A stretch of 64,000 bases of DNA from Gaetbulibacter_A sp043876815 (GTDB lineage: Bacteria > Bacteroidota > Bacteroidia > Flavobacteriales > Flavobacteriaceae): the NCBI RefSeq assembly GCF_043876815.1, contig NZ_JBAWKA010000001.1:930001-994000 (forward strand). The letters run 5' to 3'. Position 1 is the first letter of the stretch; each line of letters begins with the position of its first letter. The translations under genes were made by a program, and so were the position numbers. The notes under the pieces are model-generated. The model saw nothing but the letters and a program-made list of their open reading frames with translations, did no database searches and was not told where the DNA came from. Below are positions 45,466 to 52,079 of this stretch, one piece after another.

Positions 45466-46215
45466 ATGAGAAAAAATATCGTAGCCGGAAACTGGAAAAT
45501 GAATAATGACCTCGCCCAAACCGAGGCCTTGATAACCGATTTAAAGGCGCAGAAAAAAACCTCCAACGCCGAGGTTATGATAGCACCAACCTTTACCAAT
45601 CTGCATCGTGCTTACGAAACGCTTCGTGAATCCAATATAGAGGTGGTTGCTCAGAATATGCACTTCGCCGAAAACGGAGCTTACACTGGTGAAATTAGTG
45701 CCGCTATGCTTAAAAGTGTCGGCGTAAATACCGTTATTCTTGGGCATAGTGAACGTCGTGAGTATTTTAACGAAACCGATGACTTATTAGCAAAAAAGGT
45801 TAAGGCCGCCTTAGCTCACAAAATGCGTGTTATTTTTTGTTTCGGAGAAGAACTTGCCGATAGAAAAGCAGGGAAAGAAGAAGAGGTTGTGGGTAGCCAG
45901 ATCAAAAACGCCCTGTTCCAACTTCAAGCCTGGGACTATAAAAATATCGTTTTAGCCTACGAACCCGTTTGGGCTATTGGTACTGGCGAAACCGCTTCAC
46001 CCGAGCAGGCCCAGGATATGCATGCCTTTATCCGGAAAACGTTAGCCGATCATTATGGTTACGAAATTGCCAACAGTGTTTCCATTCTATATGGTGGTAG
46101 TGTAAAACCAGCGAATGCCGTGGAAATCTTCTCAAAACCTGATGTTGATGGTGGGCTTATTGGCGGTGCTTCGCTTAATGCTGAGGACTTTTTCGCTATC
46201 GTAAACGCGTTTTAA
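45466..46215 (+). CDS. tpiA: Triose-phosphate isomerase
   Basis: 249 residues. VAGNWKMN (substrate Asn and Lys), LGHSERREYF (His electrophile) and AYEPVWAIGTG (catalytic Glu), then YGGSVKP and GGLIGGASL phosphate-binding loops. It interconverts dihydroxyacetone phosphate and glyceraldehyde 3-phosphate in glycolysis. A GGGCGTT repeat starts six bases after its stop. Confidence 0.97.
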   Translation: MRKNIVAGNWKMNNDLAQTEALITDLKAQKKTSNAEVMIAPTFTNLHRAYETLRESNIEVVAQNMHFAENGAYTGEISAAMLKSVGVNTVILGHSERREYFNETDDLLAKKVKAALAHKMRVIFCFGEELADRKAGKEEEVVGSQIKNALFQLQAWDYKNIVLAYEPVWAIGTGETASPEQAQDMHAFIRKTLADHYGYEIANSVSILYGGSVKPANAVEIFSKPDVDGGLIGGASLNAEDFFAIVNAF

Positions 46216-46220
46216 AATAT

Positions 46221-46320
46221 TTTTTTGGGCGTTCCGTTCACGCTTTAAGGCGTGAACGGCGCGCTTTCCGCTAAATCTTTTTTTCAAAAAGGATATCGCT
46301 GCAATCGCTAACGCAAATTC
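46221..46320 (+). repeat. GGGCGTT interspersed repeat, copy 3
   Basis: TTTTTTGGGCGTT at 46221-46233, then a perfect 10-bp hairpin (CCGTTCACGC 46234-46243, GCGTGAACGG 46250-46259), GCGCTTTCCGC, AAAGGATATCGCTGCAATCG and the end CTAACGCAAATT. The outer ends are imperfect inverted repeats of each other (TTGGGCGTT / AACGCAAATT). Confidence 0.7.
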
Positions 46321-46337
46321 AGTAATACAAAACAACT

Positions 46338-47174
46338 ATGGCAGATCAAAAATACATAGGGTATCACTTTAAGGTCAGTCCATTGCAACCGGCTGTAGAT
46401 ATTCTAATTGCCGAACTCGCTGAGGTTGGCTTTGAAAGTTTTGTTGAGGAGGAAGACGGCCTCTCAGCATACATTCAAAAATCCGATTGGCAGGAAGATA
46501 TTCTAAGAGATATTCAAATCCTCAAAGCAGGAACTTTTGATATTCGTTATACCTTCGAAGACATCGAACAGGTGAATTGGAATGAAACCTGGGAAAAGAA
46601 TTTCAAACCTATTGTTGTAGATGATATTTGCGCGGTTCGGGCGCCCTTTCATGAGAAGTTCAATACTAAATACGATATCGTAATCGAACCCAAAATGAGT
46701 TTTGGTACAGGGCATCACGAAACCACCCATATGATGATCCAGCATATCCTAAAAAATGATTTTACAGACAAAACCGTGTTAGATATGGGCTGCGGTACAG
46801 CCGTTCTGGCGATTCTGGCTGAGATTAAAGGCGCTAAAGCTTTAGATGCTATTGATATTGATAATTGGTGTTATGAGAATAGTCTGGAAAATGTAGAGCG
46901 GAATAATTGCAAAAACATTTCTGTTTACGAGGGCGATGCGTCACTCTTGAAAGGTAGAAGTTACAACATTATTTTGGCGAATATCAACCGAAATATTCTA
47001 CTTCAGGATATTGAGACCTATGTAAAGTCTCTGTCAAAAAATGGCATTTTGATATTAAGTGGCTTCTATAATGATGATATTCCTAAAATTCAGGCCGCAT
47101 GTGAAGCACATTTGTTAAAATTTCAAGAAAAGTTGGAAAGAAACCAATGGGTTTCACTAAAATTTTTAAATTAG
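46338..47174 (+). CDS. prmA: Ribosomal protein L11 methyltransferase
   Basis: 278 residues. N-terminal substrate domain, then the class I methyltransferase fold with FGTGHHETTHMMIQ, LDMGCGTAVLAILA (SAM motif I) and NIILANINRNILLQDI (the NxxNxL motif). It trimethylates L11 at several positions. The next gene, clpS, begins 35 bases later in the same direction. Confidence 0.94.
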   Translation: MADQKYIGYHFKVSPLQPAVDILIAELAEVGFESFVEEEDGLSAYIQKSDWQEDILRDIQILKAGTFDIRYTFEDIEQVNWNETWEKNFKPIVVDDICAVRAPFHEKFNTKYDIVIEPKMSFGTGHHETTHMMIQHILKNDFTDKTVLDMGCGTAVLAILAEIKGAKALDAIDIDNWCYENSLENVERNNCKNISVYEGDASLLKGRSYNIILANINRNILLQDIETYVKSLSKNGILILSGFYNDDIPKIQAACEAHLLKFQEKLERNQWVSLKFLN

Positions 47175-47209
47175 TACAGCTCGAACTGATGATTTTAAAA
47201 GAAAATTTT

Positions 47210-47485
47210 ATGAGTGCAAAAGAAAAAACATCAGAGGAATTATTGGTAGAAGAAACAGTTTCCACTCAAAATGAAATTGTACTATACAATGATGATGTGA
47301 ACACCTTCGATCATGTGATCGAAACCCTTATTTACGCCTGTGATCATACGTCTCAGCAAGCCGAACAATGTTCTCTGATTGTGCATTACAAAGGAAAATG
47401 TACGGTAAAAACAGGTGAGTACGACGACCTAAAACCACGTTGCTCTAAGCTATTAGAGGCTGGATTAAGCGCCGAAATTATTTAA
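47210..47485 (+). CDS. clpS: ATP-dependent Clp protease adaptor ClpS
   Basis: 91 residues from the ATG at 47210 (MSAKEKTSEEL). Adaptor core: IVLYNDDVNTFDHVIETL, then HTSQQAEQCSLIVHYKGKCTVKTG. It delivers N-degron substrates to ClpAP/ClpCP. A longer frame opens at 47147 but overlaps prmA; the shorter start fits the family. Confidence 0.94.
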   Translation: MSAKEKTSEELLVEETVSTQNEIVLYNDDVNTFDHVIETLIYACDHTSQQAEQCSLIVHYKGKCTVKTGEYDDLKPRCSKLLEAGLSAEII

Positions 47486-47534
47486 GTAGAAACTTACAGC
47501 TTCACAATAAGCTGATAAGCAGAACAGTGCAGCC

Positions 47535-47744
47535 TTATTTCTCTTCAGACTTATTGGTGCTTATCCCAAAAGGCTTGTATAATGGGCAAAAACTTATAAA
47601 ACTGGTAATTAAGAAAATAAGCGCCAAGGCCATGAGAACATAGGCTAATGTTCCTTCGATCACATTAAAATAATAAAGTGCTGCAATTACGATAGCGATA
47701 AGAACCCGAATGGCTTTATCTGCTACTCCCATGTTTTTTTTCAT
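47535..47744 (-). CDS. DUF2892 (YgaP-membrane-type) protein
   Basis: 69 residues: MKKNMGVADKAIRVLIAIVIAALYYF and a second helix with ITSFISFCPLYKPFGIST, the DUF2892 signature including its cysteine. Such domains are often fused or linked to rhodaneses. It is the last gene of the persulfide unit, 22 bases after the MBL-rhodanese gene. Function unknown, sulfur-related by context. Confidence 0.88.
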   Translation of the reverse strand: MKKNMGVADKAIRVLIAIVIAALYYFNVIEGTLAYVLMALALIFLITSFISFCPLYKPFGISTNKSEEK

Positions 47745-47766
47745 AATAAAGGATTTTAGTTAATTA

Positions 47767-49179
47767 TTATAAAGTGGTAGGGCATACGTAATCCGTAACT
47801 GGTAGGCCACTGTTTTTCATGGCGCCGAAACCACCTTCAATATTCGTTAAATTATCAAATCCACGGGCTTTTAAAATAGAGGCCGCTATGACTGAGCGAT
47901 AACCTCCAGCACAATGAATATAGTAATTTTCATCCTTATCGATGGTATTCATTTGGTCATTTATGTAATCTAAGGCAAAATGTTGTACATGATCTCCTTT
48001 TAAATGTTCAGAGTCATATTCACCATCTTTACGAACATCCAAGACATGTAGATCGTCTTCATTGAAACGTTCTTTAAATGTTTTGGCATCAATGGAATCA
48101 ACATGTTCAACGTCTTTTCCTGCCGCTTTCCAGGCTTCTAAACCGCCTTTTAAATAGCCAAGTGTGTTATCGTAACCAACACGTGATAAACGTGTCACGG
48201 CTTCTTTCTCTTTTCCTTCAGGAGTAATTAATAATATAGGCTGCTTTAAATCGGTGATTAAGGCACCAACCCAAGGTGCAAAGCTACCGTTCAAGCCAAT
48301 AAAAATAGAATTTGGTATATGCGCTTTTACAAAATCACTTTCAGTACGAACATCCAAAACCAAAGCCCCTTCCTGATTCGCAAGGGCTTCAAATTCTTCA
48401 GGGCTTAGTGGATTATCACCGTGCTTTAAAACAGTGTCAAAATCCGTATAACCCATTTTGTTCATCATGGCATTCTTTTCAAAATACTGAGGTGGCGGAG
48501 GCATGCCTTCCAAGACTTCTTTAACGAACTCTTCTTTAGACATATCCTCGCGAAGCGCATAATTATTTTTTTTCTGATCACCTAAAACACCGATAGTTTC
48601 TTTACTTAAATTTTTACCACAAGCTGATCCGGCACCATGTGCAGGGTAAACAATAACATCATCAGGCAATGTCATGATCTTTTCTCGTAAAGAATCGAAT
48701 AACATACCTGCCAGATCTTCTTTTGTCAAATTGTTCTTGATGGCTAAATCAGGACGACCAACATCACCCAGAAATAGAGTGTCTCCGGAGAAAATAGCAT
48801 GTGGTTTCCCTTGCTCATCTTTCACTAAATAAGTTGATGATTCTAGGGTGTGACCCGGTGTATGTAGTACCGTAATGGTGATTTTACCTAATTTGAAAAC
48901 CTCTCCATCTTTCGCTTCGTGAATGTCGTAATCCGTTTTTGCACCTGGACCATACACTATCGTGGCTCCGGTTTTTTTTGCAAGATCCACATGACCGGAA
49001 ACAAAATCCGCATGGAAGTGAGTTTCAAAAATATATTTTATAGTGCCGTTTTCTTTTTCGGCTTTGTCTATATATTGCTGGGTTTCGCGTAATGGGTCTA
49101 CGATGGCAATTTCGCCATCAGATTCTATGTAATAGGCACCCTGCGCTAAACATCCTGTATATAATTGTTCAATATTCAT
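47767..49179 (-). CDS. Persulfide-dioxygenase-like MBL hydrolase with two rhodanese domains
   Basis: 470 residues from MNIEQLYTG (an upstream TTG at 49197 is in frame but overlaps the predicted promoter). N-terminal metallo-beta-lactamase domain of ETHE1 type: FETHFHADFVSGH, HTPGHTLESSTY and FSGDTLF. The first rhodanese domain (about 255-350) has LLITPEGKEKE where the active-site cysteine loop should be and is probably inactive. The second (about 365-465) has HCAGGYRS and is likely active. It should oxidise glutathione persulfide and move sulfane sulfur. It is the first gene of its transcript and is preceded by a dyad operator. Confidence 0.92.
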   Translation of the reverse strand: MNIEQLYTGCLAQGAYYIESDGEIAIVDPLRETQQYIDKAEKENGTIKYIFETHFHADFVSGHVDLAKKTGATIVYGPGAKTDYDIHEAKDGEVFKLGKITITVLHTPGHTLESSTYLVKDEQGKPHAIFSGDTLFLGDVGRPDLAIKNNLTKEDLAGMLFDSLREKIMTLPDDVIVYPAHGAGSACGKNLSKETIGVLGDQKKNNYALREDMSKEEFVKEVLEGMPPPPQYFEKNAMMNKMGYTDFDTVLKHGDNPLSPEEFEALANQEGALVLDVRTESDFVKAHIPNSIFIGLNGSFAPWVGALITDLKQPILLITPEGKEKEAVTRLSRVGYDNTLGYLKGGLEAWKAAGKDVEHVDSIDAKTFKERFNEDDLHVLDVRKDGEYDSEHLKGDHVQHFALDYINDQMNTIDKDENYYIHCAGGYRSVIAASILKARGFDNLTNIEGGFGAMKNSGLPVTDYVCPTTL

Positions 49180-49194
49180 AACTTCAATTTGGAA

Positions 49195-49239
49195 CAAAAT
49201 TACAAAATCTTAATGGTTTGGTTTGTGACTTTTGTCACA
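49195..49239 (-). promoter_or_regulatory. Promoter with Crp/Fnr-type dyad for the MBL-rhodanese gene
   Basis: -7 box TAATTTTG (minus strand, 49195-49202) and the perfect dyad TGTGACTTTTGTCACA at 49224-49239, centred 36.5 bases from the box (about -41.5 from the expected start). That is the position of a class II activator site replacing the -33 element. Confidence 0.7.
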
Positions 49240-49246
49240 TAAGGAT

Positions 49247-50038
49247 TTAGCTAAATTCCATGTACATAATATAAACCGCCATAACAAGAATAAAATAACC
49301 AAAACTTTTTTTCAATCTTTCACCGCTTACAAATTTTGTAAGCGATACGCCAATCAAGATACCAATGATAGAAATACTCGTAAATATGAGTAGAAAAGTC
49401 CAGTTGATGGCTAGGTTTTGTACATCACCAAAAAAACCAATAAGCGAATTGATTGCTACGATAATCAGTGAGGTTCCCACCGCTTTTTTCATAGGTAATT
49501 TCGCCCAGAGTACTAAAGCAGGCACATATAAAAATCCGCCACCGGCTCCAATAATTCCGGTTAGACCCCCGATAACAATACCTTGAAAAAATGTTTTATA
49601 ATAGGCCTGTTTCTTGGAGTTTTCATCTATTGGAGGGCCTTTTTTTATCATAAAGAAAGCGGCGAGCAGCATAATAATGGCGAAAAGAACCATGATCAGC
49701 ATGTCCTTAGTAATTTCAAAGCTTCCGATGCTAAAAAGATTTTGCGGCAAATGGGATATCAAATAACGCCTTGTGAGGTAAACGGATATAAACGAAGGAA
49801 AGGAAAACATGAATCCCGTTTTAAAATCCACCATGCCTTTTTTGAATTTTTGAAAGGTGCCCACTACGGAAGTGGAACCAACAACAAATAAAGAATAAGC
49901 TGTTGCCACCACAGGGTTGTATCCTAATAAATATACAAGTAATGGAACTGTAAGTATGGAGCCGCCACCACCAATAAGGCCTAATACCAGACCAACCAGA
50001 AGCGCACCGCCATAACCTAATAGTTCCGTTGTATCCAT
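49247..50038 (-). CDS. TauE/SafE family sulfite exporter-like permease
   Basis: 263 residues with about seven or eight membrane helices and two copies of the family repeat: GLVLGLIGGGGSILTVPLLVYLLG and GGLTGIIGAGGGFLYVPALVLWAKLPMKKAVGTS. It probably exports sulfite or a related sulfur anion. It starts one base after the DUF6691 stop and ends the YeeE transcript. Confidence 0.9.
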   Translation of the reverse strand: MDTTELLGYGGALLVGLVLGLIGGGGSILTVPLLVYLLGYNPVVATAYSLFVVGSTSVVGTFQKFKKGMVDFKTGFMFSFPSFISVYLTRRYLISHLPQNLFSIGSFEITKDMLIMVLFAIIMLLAAFFMIKKGPPIDENSKKQAYYKTFFQGIVIGGLTGIIGAGGGFLYVPALVLWAKLPMKKAVGTSLIIVAINSLIGFFGDVQNLAINWTFLLIFTSISIIGILIGVSLTKFVSGERLKKSFGYFILVMAVYIMYMEFS

Positions 50039-50452
50039 TTAATGAGGTAGTTTATCTTTTATAAGTCCATAAATAAAAGTGCCTATTATCGCCGCCACAA
50101 TAACAATTATAATAGTATATAGGCCGGTTCCTAAAAGGACGTACAATGGCCCCGGGCAAGCTCCAATCATTGCCCAACCCAAGCCAAACAGACTACCACC
50201 AACGATGTAGCGGGTAAAGCCACGTTCTTTTAGCGGCACGAAAATACTGGCACCATCTATACTTTTAAAAAACGATCGTTTCGAAAGTTGTATAAAGAGG
50301 ATTCCAAGAAAAACGGCCGATCCGATTATACCATACATATGAAAAGACTGAAAGCGGAACATTTCATAGATACGGTACCATGAAACCGCTTCAGATTTTA
50401 CAAGGACAATTCCGAAGAATATCCCAACCAATAAAAATTTTAAATGTTTCAT
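50039..50452 (-). CDS. DUF6691 (YeeE/YedE half) sulfur-transport-like membrane protein
   Basis: 137 residues with four membrane helices and GSLFGLGWAMIGACPGPLYVLLGTG, the conserved cysteine loop of YeeE/YedE (thiosulfate transport) proteins. It pairs with the next protein to complete the fold, with four bases between the genes. Confidence 0.88.
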   Translation of the reverse strand: MKHLKFLLVGIFFGIVLVKSEAVSWYRIYEMFRFQSFHMYGIIGSAVFLGILFIQLSKRSFFKSIDGASIFVPLKERGFTRYIVGGSLFGLGWAMIGACPGPLYVLLGTGLYTIIIVIVAAIIGTFIYGLIKDKLPH

Positions 50453-50456
50453 GAGT

Positions 50457-51014
50457 CTAAAAGATTAAGGGTAAAATAAAATTCGTCATGATCAAACCGC
50501 CAATAAAAAACCCTATAACGGCTATTAATGATGGCTTTTGTAAGCTACTTAAACCAGTAATGGCATGACCGGAAGTACAACCTCCGGCATAACGCGTTCC
50601 AAAACCTATAAGTAAACCTCCAATGACCAAGATCAAAAGACCTTTGAGCGTCCAGACAGCCTCCCAGCTAAAAATCTCTTTCGGCATTAATGCGGCACCG
50701 GCATTATTAAAACCTAAAGCCTGAAGTTCAGCAACTGTTGTTGGGTTCAAATCTATAGGACTGTCGTTCGAGAGAAAATGCGTAGCAAGGTAGCCACCAA
50801 TGATAGCTCCTAAAACAACCATTAAATTCCATGTTTGTTCTCTCCAGTTAAATTTAAAGAAGTTGGTGTACCTTCCACCCCCTGCAATAGCACAAAATGT
50901 ACTTAGATTAGAAGACATGCCAAATGTTTTTCCAAAATACAAAAGCAAGGCCAGTACGGCAGCAATGAGTGGTCCGGAAACGTACCATGGCCAAGGATTT
51001 AAGATTAATTCCAT
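50457..51014 (-). CDS. YeeE/YedE family sulfur-transport-like membrane protein
   Basis: 185 residues with five or so membrane helices and the signature GFGTRYAGGCTSGHAITGLSSLQKPSLIAVIGFF carrying the conserved cysteine. It should import thiosulfate or another sulfur compound together with DUF6691. It is the first gene of its unit; the predicted mRNA leader is only about four bases. Confidence 0.9.
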   Translation of the reverse strand: MELILNPWPWYVSGPLIAAVLALLLYFGKTFGMSSNLSTFCAIAGGGRYTNFFKFNWREQTWNLMVVLGAIIGGYLATHFLSNDSPIDLNPTTVAELQALGFNNAGAALMPKEIFSWEAVWTLKGLLILVIGGLLIGFGTRYAGGCTSGHAITGLSSLQKPSLIAVIGFFIGGLIMTNFILPLIF

Positions 51015-51022
51015 ATGATTTT

Positions 51023-51067
51023 CAAAGTTAATAGATTGTTTAAACGTAATATGTGATTAATGTTACT
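51023..51067 (-). promoter_or_regulatory. Promoter with Crp/Fnr-type dyad for the YeeE unit
   Basis: -7 box TAACTTTG (minus strand, 51023-51030) and dyad TGTGATTAATGTTACT at 51052-51067, again centred exactly 36.5 bases from the box. On the minus strand it reads GTAAC-ATTA-ATCAC, related to GTGAC-AAAA-GTCAC of the other site. It overlaps the regulator's stop codon. Confidence 0.65.
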
Positions 51068-51702
51068 TAGAGGTCTAAAAGTTCAATTTTATTTCTGCTA
51101 AGTTTTATTTTTTTACTGTTCTCAAGTTGCTTTAAAAGGCGCGAAACGACAACTCTAGAAGTATGCAAATCTTCGGCAATTTCCTGATGAATAATATTTA
51201 TTGTATTTGAATCATGAAGGCCGGCCTTATTTTTAAGGTATTTTAGGAGTCGCTCATCCATCTTCATGAATGCGATATTATCAATGGTTTGGAGCATTTC
51301 ATCAAAACGCATTTGATAACTTTCTAGAATAAAATTGCGCCAACTTTCATTGTTGTGGAACCAGTTTGTCATTTTTTCTACCGGTATCATCAGTAAAGTC
51401 GATTTCTTTTCAGCTACCGCTCTGATTTTACTTTTATGAGTACCCATGCAACAGGTAAGGGACATGGTGCAGGTTTCACCGGCTTCCAAAACATAAATAA
51501 GAAGTTCATTACCCTCGTCGTCTTCACGTAAAACCTTCACGTGACCAGAAAGCAAAAGAGGGATATATTTGAGTGTTTGATTGATATCGATTATGATATC
51601 GTCTTTCTCATATGTTTTAATAATGCCCGATTCTGCTATTTCTTGTATAAGTGCATCATCTAGGTTGTGACCGTAATTTTCCTGTAGTAGTTCTAATTGC
51701 AT
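51067..51702 (-). CDS. Crp/Fnr family transcriptional regulator
   Basis: 211 residues. N-terminal cyclic-nucleotide-type beta barrel (about 20-110), dimer helix and C-terminal helix-turn-helix (IAEDLHTSRVVVSRLLKQLE). A cysteine cluster ETCTMSLTCC lies at about 71-80 and could sense thiols, a guess. It adjoins the sulfur operon it likely controls. The -7 box TATTTTTG ends five bases before the ATG, so its own mRNA is probably leaderless. Confidence 0.9.
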   Translation of the reverse strand: MQLELLQENYGHNLDDALIQEIAESGIIKTYEKDDIIIDINQTLKYIPLLLSGHVKVLREDDEGNELLIYVLEAGETCTMSLTCCMGTHKSKIRAVAEKKSTLLMIPVEKMTNWFHNNESWRNFILESYQMRFDEMLQTIDNIAFMKMDERLLKYLKNKAGLHDSNTINIIHQEIAEDLHTSRVVVSRLLKQLENSKKIKLSRNKIELLDL

Positions 51703-51706
51703 GATT

Positions 51707-51714
51707 CAAAAATA
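51707..51714 (-). promoter_or_regulatory. -7 promoter box of the Crp/Fnr gene (leaderless)
   Basis: Minus-strand TATTTTTG; expected start falls at the A of the ATG (51702). Confidence 0.5.
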
Positions 51715-51745
51715 ATCAAATTAAAATTTGGATTAAATATTTTGG

Positions 51746-51773
51746 TTGTGATTTAATAAAAATAGTATATTTG
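51746..51773 (+). promoter_or_regulatory. Promoter of tRNA-Arg
   Basis: TTG at 51746-51748, 17 bases, TATATTTG at 51766-51773, 14 bases before the tRNA. Confidence 0.65.
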
Positions 51774-51786
51774 CAGCCACAAAAAC

Positions 51787-51863
51787 GGCCACGTGGCGCA
51801 ACTGAATAGCGCACTTGATTACGGCTCAAGAGGTTCCAGGTTTGAATCCTGGCGTGGTCACCA
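51787..51863 (+). tRNA. tRNA-Arg (ACG)
   Basis: Acceptor arms GGCCACG and CGTGGTC, anticodon arm CTTGA-TTACGGC-TCAAG with anticodon ACG, T arm CCAGG-TTTGAAT-CCTGG, CCA encoded. It lies directly upstream of an integrase, so its 3' end is a candidate attachment site. Confidence 0.97.
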
Positions 51864-51885
51864 AAAGCTGTTTTAATCAGCACCG

Positions 51886-51919
51886 AAACCACATAATTCG
51901 TATGAACTATGTGGTTTTT
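51886..51919 (+). terminator. Terminator after tRNA-Arg
   Basis: AAACCACATA and TATGTGGTTTTT arms. Confidence 0.75.
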
Positions 51920-51975
51920 AGCGTTTTAATAGGCACATTTCATTTGATATAAAATCAATTAAAGTGGTAGTAATA

Positions 51976-52011
51976 TGTCAGTTAAAACAAGCCCTGTCAG
52001 TTAACTGACAG
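51976..52011. repeat. TGTCAGTTAA motif cluster upstream of the integrase
   Basis: TGTCAGTTAA at 51976-51985 and again exactly 20 bases on at 51996-52005, the second copy being half of the perfect 18-bp palindrome CTGTCAGTTAACTGACAG (51994-52011). Likely binding sites for the integrase or a regulator. Confidence 0.6.
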
Positions 52012-52079
52012 CTTTATGTTGAATTCCATAGTTGATTTGACTTTCGTCTGGACAATTGTTTAATTAAAAGACGACAACT

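Noticed and set aside
49365..49891. Plus-strand frames within the TauE gene
   Set aside because: They are antisense shadows; the TauE frame has full family motifs.
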